Below, piece after piece: positions 1-7,648 of a DNA stretch of 22,070 nucleotides; position 1 is the stretch's first letter; each line of letters opens with the position of its first letter. The DNA lies in contig JAGYNX010000005.1 in assembly GCA_018399855.1 (NCBI GenBank), positions 1 through 22,070 of the forward strand. Reading direction: 5' to 3'. The notes under the pieces were generated by a model. The model was not told the DNA's origin. It made no database searches and worked only from the letters and a program-made list of their open reading frames with translations. Position numbers and translations under genes: made by a program. This stretch comes from Spirochaetota bacterium (GTDB taxonomy: Bacteria > Spirochaetota > UBA4802 > UB4802).

Positions 1-148
1 TTAGTGAAGGTAGATTCATGATGTGCTCCCTGCGTATTCTATATGTAATTCTCTTGAAAATAATACGGCTCAATGAGATCATGTAACAGTTCGTTATGAA
101 TAAAACTTTACCTCGCAATAAAGTATGTCAAGGAATTTGTAGACTATT
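1..148. other. Leader region before oppF, possibly with the tail of an upstream gene
   Basis: Two plus-strand frames are open at the left edge. One ends at a TGA at 19-21 after six codons (LVKVDS); the other runs to a TAA at 84-86. The first could be the last residues of a preceding ABC-transporter gene, since oppD usually lies directly upstream of oppF, but six residues cannot prove it. The rest is AT-rich and non-coding. An in-frame stop at 140-142 limits how far upstream oppF can start. I saw no convincing promoter or terminator here. Confidence 0.25.
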
Positions 149-1111
149 ATGAATAGCATAATGTTAGATGTAAGAAATTTAAAGAAATATTTTAGCCCGA
201 GAAAACGCGGGATTGGGGAGAAACCTTTACTGGTGAAGGCAGTGGATGATGTGAGCTTTACGGTTAACCGTGGAAAAACTCTCGGCGTGGTTGGTGAGAG
301 TGGGAGTGGAAAAACCACAGCTATACGATCCATGTTAAGGCTCATTGAACCTGATAGTGGAGAAGTCTTTGTCCAGGGAACCCCTGTGCATTCTCTTGGA
401 AGAGAAGCGTTGAGAAATTTTCGAAGAAATATGCAGATTGTTTTCCAGGATCCATTCAGCTCGTTAAATCCGAGAATGAAGGTTGGTAAAATTATAAGCG
501 AGCCACTCAGTGTGCACGGTGATGGTGTTTCTAAAATCCAGATAAGGGAGTCAATGGCGTCTCTTCTTGATATGGTAGGTTTGCAACCTGAACATGAAGA
601 CAGGTTTCCCCATGAATTCAGCGGCGGGCAGCGGCAGCGAATAGGGATTGCCAGGGCACTGGCATTAAATCCTTCCTTACTTGTGCTTGATGAACCGGTA
701 TCTGCTCTTGATGTATCAATACAGGGCCAGATTCTGAATCTTTTAGAAGAACTGCAGGAAAAACTGGATCTCACCTATGTGTTCGTGGCACATGACCTGG
801 CAGTTGTGAAACATATCAGTGACAGGATTGTCGTTATGTATCTTGGTAGAATAGTGGAAGAGAATACAAGGGAGGGCTTATTCGCAGAACCACTGCACCC
901 GTATACGCGCAGCCTGCTCAATTCAGTTCCAGGTGCGAAACCGGTTAAACACGGGTTTTCAGTTATCAGGGGGGAAATACCCTCTCCGGAAAATCCTCCC
1001 ACGGGTTGTCATTTCCATCCACGATGCCCCCATCGTATGGATATTTGTGTCAGTGAATACCCGGAATTTAGAATACAGGGTGACACCCGTGTTGCATGTC
1101 ACCTGTATTAA
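149..1111 (+). CDS. oppF: Oligopeptide/dipeptide (or nickel) ABC transporter ATP-binding protein, OppF/DppF class
   Basis: This cytoplasmic ATPase powers import of peptides, or of nickel or related solutes, by an OppABCDF-type transporter. The 320 residues match the family length. All motifs are present: Walker A GESGSGKTT (49-57), Q-loop Gln100, signature FSGGQ (157-161), Walker B LLVLDEP (177-183) and H-loop His215. The C-terminal oligopeptide-transporter extension has the conserved Cys/His stretch GCHFHPRCPHRMDIC (286-300), which separates this class from other ABC ATPases. The start follows an in-frame stop by two codons, with an AAGGA about 14 bases upstream. An ATG at residue 5 is an alternative. 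The permease and binding-protein genes must lie left of the window if the operon is complete. The substrate cannot be read from the ATPase. The symbol indicates the class, and dppF or nikE-like roles are equally possible. Confidence 0.9.
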   Translation: MNSIMLDVRNLKKYFSPRKRGIGEKPLLVKAVDDVSFTVNRGKTLGVVGESGSGKTTAIRSMLRLIEPDSGEVFVQGTPVHSLGREALRNFRRNMQIVFQDPFSSLNPRMKVGKIISEPLSVHGDGVSKIQIRESMASLLDMVGLQPEHEDRFPHEFSGGQRQRIGIARALALNPSLLVLDEPVSALDVSIQGQILNLLEELQEKLDLTYVFVAHDLAVVKHISDRIVVMYLGRIVEENTREGLFAEPLHPYTRSLLNSVPGAKPVKHGFSVIRGEIPSPENPPTGCHFHPRCPHRMDICVSEYPEFRIQGDTRVACHLY

Positions 1112-1112
1112 A

Positions 1113-2015
1113 ATGAGCGTGATAGGGGTTCATATTCTCTCAATTCTGTGTAGTATATTGTTTCAGGTAGTATTTGTTCCTTTATTTCCATTGTGCGGAC
1201 AGGACTTGAATCCTGATTCACCACCATTGAAACATCTCAGGGAAGAGCCGGTAACGGAAAAAGCTACAGAAACAATTTATGAAAAACAGGAGGTGCTTTT
1301 TTGTACCGGAAATTCTCCTGTGGCCACCGCAAATAATGAAGGAGCTGAATTGATATTAAATGCTGAATTCAAAAAGGCTGAAAAAGTATTTTTGGAGGCT
1401 CTGGGCCATGCACCATTGTTTTATCCATATCACTATAATATTGGATTAACATATCTGCGGCTGCGAAAATTTGACAAATCCAGGGTTCACTTGAAAAAAG
1501 CGCAATTGCTGGTACCGGAATATGCGAAGGTATATCTTTTATTGGGTGAATTATATGATGAAACTGGTGATGACAGTATTTCCCTGGAATATTTCAGGAA
1601 GGCATTTGCCATCAATCGCAAAGAATTGAAGGCACTAATAAAAATAGGTGATGTGTATTTTAAGCGAAATCAATTGAAGCTGGCAGAAAGTTATTATAAC
1701 GCAGCCCTATCAGTAGATCCGAAGTACTCAAACGGCTTACTGGGTATTGCGAAAATTCATTATAAAAAGGATAATTATTTCAGGGCAATTGTCACTTTGA
1801 AACAGGTTGATATCGAAAAAGAGTATAATAAGGCATATCATTATTATTATGCCGAATGTGCGTACAAATTACAGGATTATAAAACCGCGTATTATCATTA
1901 CAAGACATTGCTGAAGTTTAGAAATGACCCGTTTTTTATATCTCATTCATACAACTTGGTTACACATAAAAAAAACCTGACCAGGAGATTCGTTGATATT
2001 GAAGAAGCTGAGTGA
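1113..2015 (+). CDS. Exported tetratricopeptide-repeat (TPR) protein
   Basis: A 300-residue protein of unknown specific role. The first ~28 residues form a hydrophobic signal sequence ending near FPLCGQ. A cysteine is present but the context is not a good lipobox, so secretion or inner-membrane anchoring is more likely than lipidation. From about residue 75 to 285 there are roughly six TPR-like helical hairpins with the usual Gly/Ala/Tyr/Pro spacing, for example YNIGLTYLRLRKFDKSRVHL and IGDVYFKRNQLKLAESYYNA. TPR arrays usually serve as protein-binding scaffolds. The start chosen lies one base after the oppF stop. A longer frame reaches back to 933 but would overlap oppF and lack a leader at its N-terminus. 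No Shine-Dalgarno is visible, so translation is probably coupled to oppF. The 3' end nearly touches the converging gene at 2019. Confidence 0.75.
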   Translation: MSVIGVHILSILCSILFQVVFVPLFPLCGQDLNPDSPPLKHLREEPVTEKATETIYEKQEVLFCTGNSPVATANNEGAELILNAEFKKAEKVFLEALGHAPLFYPYHYNIGLTYLRLRKFDKSRVHLKKAQLLVPEYAKVYLLLGELYDETGDDSISLEYFRKAFAINRKELKALIKIGDVYFKRNQLKLAESYYNAALSVDPKYSNGLLGIAKIHYKKDNYFRAIVTLKQVDIEKEYNKAYHYYYAECAYKLQDYKTAYYHYKTLLKFRNDPFFISHSYNLVTHKKNLTRRFVDIEEAE

Positions 2016-2018
2016 TAC

Positions 2019-2846
2019 CTACAGGTGAATGCCGGCCTGAGTGTATATGGTCTGGTCTGTTTTTTTTGTCCCCGGCAGGGCATCGGTGTTGTATCCATGG
2101 ATATATCCAGCCTTTATAGATACATGTCTGGCCACGTATACGGTCATTGAACTAATGAAATCAGTTCTGTAGTTTTCATGATTATTCCACTCAGGTATAT
2201 AAAAGGCGGTAACATTCAGCTTAAGCCACTCAAATGGAGTCATCTTAATTCTGAAGCGGATAGACCATCGTAACTCATGAATTTGGTTCCTGTCTTCGTA
2301 ATCTTCGTACTGGTAAACCGGGGCGCCACTGAGGTCAACTTTCCAGAAATAATTTTTGAAAAAGACAAACTTGGCACCACCGCCACTGTTGTTTCGATAC
2401 GTAAGGAGTGCCGGTTTGTTATATTCTGACTGTGAAAAGATAAACAGCTCTATTCGAGGGAATATATAATGATCAAGCTTTATTACACCCCTTCCCTTTT
2501 TTTCATTCCTTATACCGCTTGATTCACCGTAAAAGCCACTGAATCCCAGTTCAAATGCGGTCACATTATTATCATATATCAACTCTGTACTTATATTTTC
2601 ATTGAGGGTATCGGTGTTACCCTTTTTTCTGTTATACATCCCTGTTAAATCGAAGAACCATTTCTTTTCATCGGGCGCTTTTTTTTCACCTGGTACAAAG
2701 GATAAAATTCCGGGCTGCCTGGTTTCGGGTTCTTGCATCACAGGTTTCTCGGTGTCGGGTTTTTCCTGTGTAGCTGTACCCTGCGCCAATAGTGTACAGG
2801 GTAGTAAAAGAAGTATGGCGGTGATAATTATCAGACGGTGGTACAT
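2019..2846 (-). CDS. Probable DUF481-like outer-membrane beta-barrel protein
   Basis: A 275-residue secreted protein. A signal peptide ends around LLA-QG (residues 19-23), followed by a Pro/Glu/Lys-rich linker (about 25-60). From about residue 62 the sequence alternates hydrophobic and polar residues and is rich in Tyr, Phe, Trp and Asn, as in outer-membrane strands. It opens with WFFDLTGMYNRKKGNTDT, which resembles the aromatic plus GN(T/S)DT start of DUF481 (YdiY-like) proteins. The last residue is Leu rather than the usual Phe, so the barrel assignment is likely but not certain. A strong GGAGAG Shine-Dalgarno lies six bases before the ATG and overlaps the stop of the large gene upstream, so the two are surely co-transcribed. 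The function of the DUF481 family is poorly known. Only three bases separate it from the converging TPR gene. Confidence 0.65.
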   Translation of the reverse strand: MYHRLIIITAILLLLPCTLLAQGTATQEKPDTEKPVMQEPETRQPGILSFVPGEKKAPDEKKWFFDLTGMYNRKKGNTDTLNENISTELIYDNNVTAFELGFSGFYGESSGIRNEKKGRGVIKLDHYIFPRIELFIFSQSEYNKPALLTYRNNSGGGAKFVFFKNYFWKVDLSGAPVYQYEDYEDRNQIHELRWSIRFRIKMTPFEWLKLNVTAFYIPEWNNHENYRTDFISSMTVYVARHVSIKAGYIHGYNTDALPGTKKTDQTIYTQAGIHL

Positions 2847-2858
2847 TGTTTCTCTCCA

Positions 2859-5800
2859 TTACATTATTATTTTTGCTATCTCTGTTATGAAATGACGATG
2901 TACTTTATCCAGCATCTTTTCAACATTAACGATCATCTCCCTGTCTGTTGTTCTTTTCTGTACATAATTATTAATTGACTGCAGTTCATTTTTAAGCATG
3001 ATGTTGAGATTATCGAGGGCCTCGGCGTATTCTATTGTTTGAGGGTTGCGCATTTGTATTTTCTTTTTCCTGATTTCGTCTTCAATCTGTTCACGACGTT
3101 CGCGTTCTTTATTTTCCGTCAGGATGATTTGATTAAGAAATTGCTCTGCCCGCCGTGATAGATTTCTTGGAGAAATCAACATGAAGTGCAATGAATGCGC
3201 AAGGGGAAGTCTCATATTCTGCTCTGGATATGGAAGGGAAAAATAATCATCAACTGTTTCGTCATGTACACGGCTATCGATTATTAGAGCAGTTCCGAGA
3301 AATTGTGTTATGGGAGTATGTAGATGATACCCTGGAAACGAAACAATTTCCCCGTTAAGCACATTCAGTGGTGCATGAACGACCTGAACATACGCATTAA
3401 TTCTGCGTTCATATCGTACCATTGATCTGAATATAGTAAGAGCAGATTGTACTTCTGAAACAGCTTGAATTGCCTTTCCCGGATCCTTAAAATATGCGAT
3501 GATATTACCATCGATAATACTGCTTACGGTTCCTTCGTGACTTTCCAGTTTCGTAATGATATAATCGGATATTCGTGTATGCAGGAAGGTAAGTTCAATT
3601 ATACTGGTTCGTTCCAGTAATTCTGAAAAATTTTGAATATCAATATGAACCAGTGTTGACTCAAATTTACTTACCGATTTTAAAAATGCTGTTTCCTCAG
3701 TTGATGTTGCAGCTGATTCTTTTCGGTGTTCCAGCCCAATGTTTTCGTATTTTTTATATAAATTCAAAATGAATGTTTCGATGTCAATGAGATGTTCATC
3801 ACTCAGGTTGGGAAATAGTGAGACGATATCATGAAAGATTGCATAATCATCTGAGAAGAGGGATATGAGAAAATATGCGAATTCAAGGTTGATGGAATTT
3901 CTTAATATAAAAAGAAGTTCCCGTTGAATAAACTTATTTTTAATTACCATCATGTCCCTGAGAGTCTGGAATGCATCCTTGTTTCCTATGTTGATGAGCA
4001 GCGCGCATGCATACATTCTCACCCTGATATCGGATTCCTTGAGATAATCCCTGAGATAACTGGTCACCTGGCGCTTGTTATATTCGCGTACAGACAGTAG
4101 TATTGAACTGATGGCAAGTACAACCGATTGTTTGGGCCGTTTTTTATCGGTGCTGTGAAAGAGAGTGTTTAGATAATCAATGTCTGATTCGGTACCACAT
4201 TTTCCAAGGCAGAGTACTGCAAGACGCATTGCTTCCTCGTTTTCTACAGAAGATATGATTTTCTTAAATATTTCCGGCGCTGATACATTGCCCGCAATTT
4301 GACGCCGTATGAGGATATTCAGGGTTGCTATCAGCACTTCGTCGCTGATGGTTTCTGGTTCATTTATGAAATCAAGAATAATGTTGAGTGAGTGCTGGTC
4401 TGAAAACTGGGAAATGTACCGTATGGCGTTATGCTGATCTTTTTCATCTCCGGAAACAAGAAGAAGTTCGAGCTCTCCCAGCATATACGAATAGTTTAGC
4501 TGGGATAATGTAGAGGCTACACCATGAAATATTTCTCTGTCATAATATTTTTTCACGTAATTAAATATTTTCACAAGTGGGGTTGCGGCTGCGATGATAT
4601 TCAGTTGTGATATGATCTGGCACAAACGTAAAATCTTTGATTGCAGGTATCGCTTGTCAAACTTAATGTCATCAAGTTTTTTATTTATGGCCTTTCGTGA
4701 TTCGGGATCGTTATCGTACAGTAATTGTAAAAGATCATAAAAAGATTCTGTTTCATTTTCATTTATAAAAGGGCTGGTTGTTTCCATGTAAGAAAAAAGG
4801 TTTGTAACGGTATCCCGATTGTCTATTGACAGGTAATTCTGGATTTTATTGTGAACCTGGGCATTAAATTTCTCCTGGATGAAGTTCCGAACTATCTGAA
4901 TGTCTTCCGGGTAATCCTTTTCAATGACATCTGTTATCATGAATTCTTTTCTGTATTGCTCGAAATATGTCTCGAGGGTGACAACTATGTAGTTGTAAAG
5001 CTTGTCGCGAAGAAGATTCGTATTCCTGTTGTCCCCGAGATTACTGAAAAAGTTTACGAAGATATTTACTATCAATTCATTATTATAGTTATTTTCAACA
5101 TTTAAGGCTATTAACGACCTGAAGAGTTTATCATGATCCCGTATGCGCTCGATGGTTCGAAGCAATACCTGCAATACCTCGAATAATAAATCTTCATTTC
5201 CCGATGTGAGTGCGTTCATCACGTAGATGTGGGTTTCCCTGTGGTTTGATTCGATCATGGCTTCTATGAATGATATCCTGGTAGCTGTTTCATAGTGTTG
5301 AAAACGGGATGAATATTTCCCCAGTAACACACGTATATCAACAATGGTACTATCTTCAGAGTCAGAAGATGAAGGCTGGTATCCATATTCCTTTTCATTC
5401 TCGATTCTTTGATGTTCGCTTATATTCCGAAGTTCTTTAGAAAGAAGTGCCAGTGCATGAAAGCAGGATGATTCTATCTGCTCATCTTCACTGCGTAAAA
5501 GGCTTTCGAAAATATTTATATCCTTGAATATGGTACATGCACGTATGGCATAATATTTTATGTATGAGTCAATATTTTTATCATTTATAATCTCAAGGAG
5601 AAAAGATCTGATGTCACTATCGGGATGGTTGATCTGCCGTATGGCTTCGAAAACATGTGGAATTGCTGAAGAAAGTGCAGGGTTTTGCATACCGTTGATT
5701 ATATATTCTTTCAGTATGGGAACATCCTGTTCTGTCCCGTTTGCAGCAAGAAAATCGATAATGATAATAAGTTCATCAGCAGTAAGATCTTTTTGTAAAT

Positions 5801-6026
5801 AACGATGCATGATTGAATATACCTTTTCGGCATCGTAACCGGACAGTGTTTTGATGGCACTTTTTCTTACAATGGGAGTTTTGTCCAGGTCAGCAGTGAG
5901 TATTTCAAGTGAACTTTCGGTTTTCCGTATTGAAAGGATAGAATGAAATGCCAGTCGTTCATATGGTGAAAGACGAAATTTCTTACTTATTTCAAGTTTC
6001 AAAGATTGAACAAGATCTTTTTCCAT
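2859..6026 (-). CDS. Large HEAT-repeat protein with C-terminal degenerate class III nucleotide-cyclase-like domain and coiled coil
   Basis: About 1055 residues, no signal peptide or membrane segment, so probably cytoplasmic. Residue numbers here count from the upstream ATG at 6038. Residues ~10-780 are a long run of alpha-helical pairs typical of HEAT/armadillo scaffolds, for example near 670-715 (VRMYACALLINIGNKDAFQT). Residues ~793-930 resemble a class III adenylate/guanylate cyclase: VHIDIQNFSELLE (first metal Asp at 800), GTVSSIIDGNIIAYF in place of the usual G-D-G motif, then an Ala-rich helix. The second metal Asp appears shifted or lost and the later catalytic segment is unrecognisable, suggesting a binding or regulatory pseudo-enzyme. 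Residues ~965-1045 are charged and probably coiled coil. The start at 6026 is preferred because GGGA lies at suitable spacing; ATGs at 6032 and 6038 lack an upstream Shine-Dalgarno. Twelve bases separate it from the barrel gene downstream. Function unknown. Confidence 0.75.
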   Translation of the reverse strand: MEKDLVQSLKLEISKKFRLSPYERLAFHSILSIRKTESSLEILTADLDKTPIVRKSAIKTLSGYDAEKVYSIMHRYLQKDLTADELIIIIDFLAANGTEQDVPILKEYIINGMQNPALSSAIPHVFEAIRQINHPDSDIRSFLLEIINDKNIDSYIKYYAIRACTIFKDINIFESLLRSEDEQIESSCFHALALLSKELRNISEHQRIENEKEYGYQPSSSDSEDSTIVDIRVLLGKYSSRFQHYETATRISFIEAMIESNHRETHIYVMNALTSGNEDLLFEVLQVLLRTIERIRDHDKLFRSLIALNVENNYNNELIVNIFVNFFSNLGDNRNTNLLRDKLYNYIVVTLETYFEQYRKEFMITDVIEKDYPEDIQIVRNFIQEKFNAQVHNKIQNYLSIDNRDTVTNLFSYMETTSPFINENETESFYDLLQLLYDNDPESRKAINKKLDDIKFDKRYLQSKILRLCQIISQLNIIAAATPLVKIFNYVKKYYDREIFHGVASTLSQLNYSYMLGELELLLVSGDEKDQHNAIRYISQFSDQHSLNIILDFINEPETISDEVLIATLNILIRRQIAGNVSAPEIFKKIISSVENEEAMRLAVLCLGKCGTESDIDYLNTLFHSTDKKRPKQSVVLAISSILLSVREYNKRQVTSYLRDYLKESDIRVRMYACALLINIGNKDAFQTLRDMMVIKNKFIQRELLFILRNSINLEFAYFLISLFSDDYAIFHDIVSLFPNLSDEHLIDIETFILNLYKKYENIGLEHRKESAATSTEETAFLKSVSKFESTLVHIDIQNFSELLERTSIIELTFLHTRISDYIITKLESHEGTVSSIIDGNIIAYFKDPGKAIQAVSEVQSALTIFRSMVRYERRINAYVQVVHAPLNVLNGEIVSFPGYHLHTPITQFLGTALIIDSRVHDETVDDYFSLPYPEQNMRLPLAHSLHFMLISPRNLSRRAEQFLNQIILTENKERERREQIEDEIRKKKIQMRNPQTIEYAEALDNLNIMLKNELQSINNYVQKRTTDREMIVNVEKMLDKVHRHFITEIAKIIM

Positions 6027-6174
6027 TACCATTCCCATGACTATAATTTATTTACACAACATTTCCACTCATGTAATGTACCTTATAGAAGGTGTTGTCA
6101 GACTGCAATAAAAATATTGTGTTGTTACCTTAATATTACCCTGTGAGTGATCTTTTGGATTAATGAAAAATGGA

Positions 6175-6202
6175 TTGACTAACACCATGTAATAGGTATT
6201 AT
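6175..6202 (+). promoter_or_regulatory. Sigma70-type promoter for the 6291 lipoprotein gene
   Basis: TTGACT (6175-6180) and TATTAT (6197-6202) are separated by 16 bases and sit in AT-rich DNA between two divergent genes. Transcription would start near 6209, giving a leader of about 80 bases. The gene has an excellent AAGGAG Shine-Dalgarno at 6277-6282, eight bases before its ATG. The promoter for the divergent HEAT gene must also lie within 6027-6290, but I saw only weak candidates for it (a CTGACA read on the minus strand at 6096-6101 with a poor -10). Confidence 0.6.
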
Positions 6203-6290
6203 GAAAAAATACTGATCTTCATATCCAACGATGTTCGCTTTTGGATAATAATTGAGAATAGTGAATTTATGTATGTAAGGAGCGTTTGCT

Positions 6291-7520
6291 ATGAAACAGC
6301 GAGTATTTATGGCGGCAACGGTGCTTCTTGTTAGTGTGGCACTGGTATCATGCGGAGGAACAAAAAAGTCAAAAAAATCGTCTTCTGAAGGTTGTACCAT
6401 GTGTGGCGAAGCTACCGGCTATGGTACAGTATACGATAACGATATCTCTCTTGCAAGGGACAGGGCAATTGATGATGCCATGAATAAACTGGTAAAGATG
6501 AAACTGGGAACCACTATAAAGGGGCGTTCAGTGGTTCAGGATTTCGCACTTGTGGAGTCAATTGTTGAAGCCCGCTCAACGGGTATGGTTCGGAACTGGA
6601 AGGTAGTGAAAGAGGGTGCCCAGAATGGGGCATTCATGGTCAGGATATATGGTGAAGTGTATCCGCAGGCTGTGAATGAAACTATTGAGGCTACAATTCG
6701 TAATTATGGCCGGCCTAAATTCATGGTGTTGATAAACGAGACATTCGAAGGCAAAAGGAACAGTCCAGGTTTTACGGTTACTGAGCTGTCCATGATGGAA
6801 ATAATGAGCAATGCGGGTTTCGAATTCGTGGATGCTGCCATGACACAGCAGCTGTTGAAACGTGAGAGAAGCAAGATGAAAAAGGCAATTAATGGCCAGG
6901 TAAGCGGTTCAGTTCAGGATCTTCTTCTTGATGACGTTGGTGCCGAGTGTCTTATCGTGGGGCAGGTGAAAACTATGGATCAGTCTGCCGCTCTTCAGCA
7001 ATACAGTAAGAACATGAAATCAAAACAAGCCATACTCAACTTGAAGGCTATTGATGTATATACGGGACGTATACTTGCAAGCACCAGCACTAACATGCCA
7101 GCAGTGCATATCGATGGAACTACGGCTTCTAAAATTGCAATTCAGCGGGCATTGAAAAAAATTCTAGGATCAGTGAGCGAAGAAACGGGAAATTTCGAAT
7201 CAGGTTCTTTCATGAACCAGATAACGAAAAAATTTCTGCTTGCTGCAACCCAGCGAATGATAATGCTTACTATTTCAGGATTAAATTATGAAGATCTTAC
7301 CAAGTTTAGAAATCAGATTAAGCATAGAATTCGTGGAATCCAGGAAGTATACAGTCGTGGACAGTCTGGCAAGTTTTCCAGGATCGAAGTGGAATTCGCA
7401 GGAAAAACAACTGACCTGGCGGATGAATTGAACGCCAAGGCCAAAGGTCTGGGATTTGATATCGATATCAAGGAAACTTTCCCAAACAGAATAGTATTTA
7501 CCGCCAAAAGAATTGAATAG
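6291..7520 (+). CDS. FlgT/LPP20-type outer-membrane lipoprotein with CsgG-like middle domain
   Basis: A 409-residue lipoprotein. The signal peptide ends in the lipobox LVSC, with Cys21 the lipidation site; no Asp follows at +2, consistent with outer-membrane sorting. After a Lys/Ser linker comes a CxxC (Cys35, Cys38). Residues ~43-125 have the FlgT N-terminal/LPP20 pattern: GYGTVYDNDISLARDRAIDDA then a helix and FMVRIYGEV. Residues ~135-285 resemble the TolB-N/CsgG-like fold also seen in FlgT and LpoB (KFMVLINETFEG, the segment AECLIVGQV, and the LKAIDVYTGRIL strand pair). Residues ~300-409 form a separate alpha/beta domain. Relatives act in flagellar-base or periplasmic scaffold assembly, but no flagellar gene is nearby, so a specific role is not claimed. 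It has its own promoter and a strong terminator, so it is probably monocistronic. Confidence 0.7.
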   Translation: MKQRVFMAATVLLVSVALVSCGGTKKSKKSSSEGCTMCGEATGYGTVYDNDISLARDRAIDDAMNKLVKMKLGTTIKGRSVVQDFALVESIVEARSTGMVRNWKVVKEGAQNGAFMVRIYGEVYPQAVNETIEATIRNYGRPKFMVLINETFEGKRNSPGFTVTELSMMEIMSNAGFEFVDAAMTQQLLKRERSKMKKAINGQVSGSVQDLLLDDVGAECLIVGQVKTMDQSAALQQYSKNMKSKQAILNLKAIDVYTGRILASTSTNMPAVHIDGTTASKIAIQRALKKILGSVSEETGNFESGSFMNQITKKFLLAATQRMIMLTISGLNYEDLTKFRNQIKHRIRGIQEVYSRGQSGKFSRIEVEFAGKTTDLADELNAKAKGLGFDIDIKETFPNRIVFTAKRIE

Positions 7521-7545
7521 TAATTGTTTGAAATAAAAAATACTG

Positions 7546-7579
7546 AAAGCGGTGCACTGAATGTGAACCGCTTTTTTTT
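7546..7579 (+). terminator. Intrinsic terminator after the FlgT/LPP20-type lipoprotein gene
   Basis: AAAGCGGT (7546-7553) pairs perfectly with ACCGCTTT (7567-7574) across a 13-base loop, and the right arm runs directly into a tract of eight T (7572-7579). It lies 25 bases after the stop codon and just before the next promoter, separating the two genes. Confidence 0.88.
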
Positions 7580-7588
7580 ATGTATGTA

Positions 7589-7615
7589 TTGACATCTACA
7601 TAATAGTCATACTAT
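7589..7615 (+). promoter_or_regulatory. Sigma70-type promoter for the CsgG-like/barrel gene
   Basis: A consensus TTGACA (7589-7594) is followed after 15 bases by TACTAT (7610-7615). The -10 is a four-of-six match and the spacer is short, so strength is uncertain. The position is sensible: directly after the terminator and about 27 bases upstream of the chosen start codon at 7649. This also argues against the earlier ATG at 7622, which would coincide with the transcription start. Confidence 0.5.
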
Positions 7616-7648
7616 CGTAATATGATTTTAAGGGACAGGGGAACCATT

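Noticed and set aside
94..774. Long minus-strand open frame of 226 codons opposite oppF
   Set aside because: It is Ser/Pro-rich and lies wholly antisense to a complete ABC ATPase with all motifs; no domain is recognisable.
2059..2067. T tract near the TPR gene end as an intrinsic terminator
   Set aside because: No stable stem directly precedes it; it encodes lysines in the opposite-strand barrel gene.
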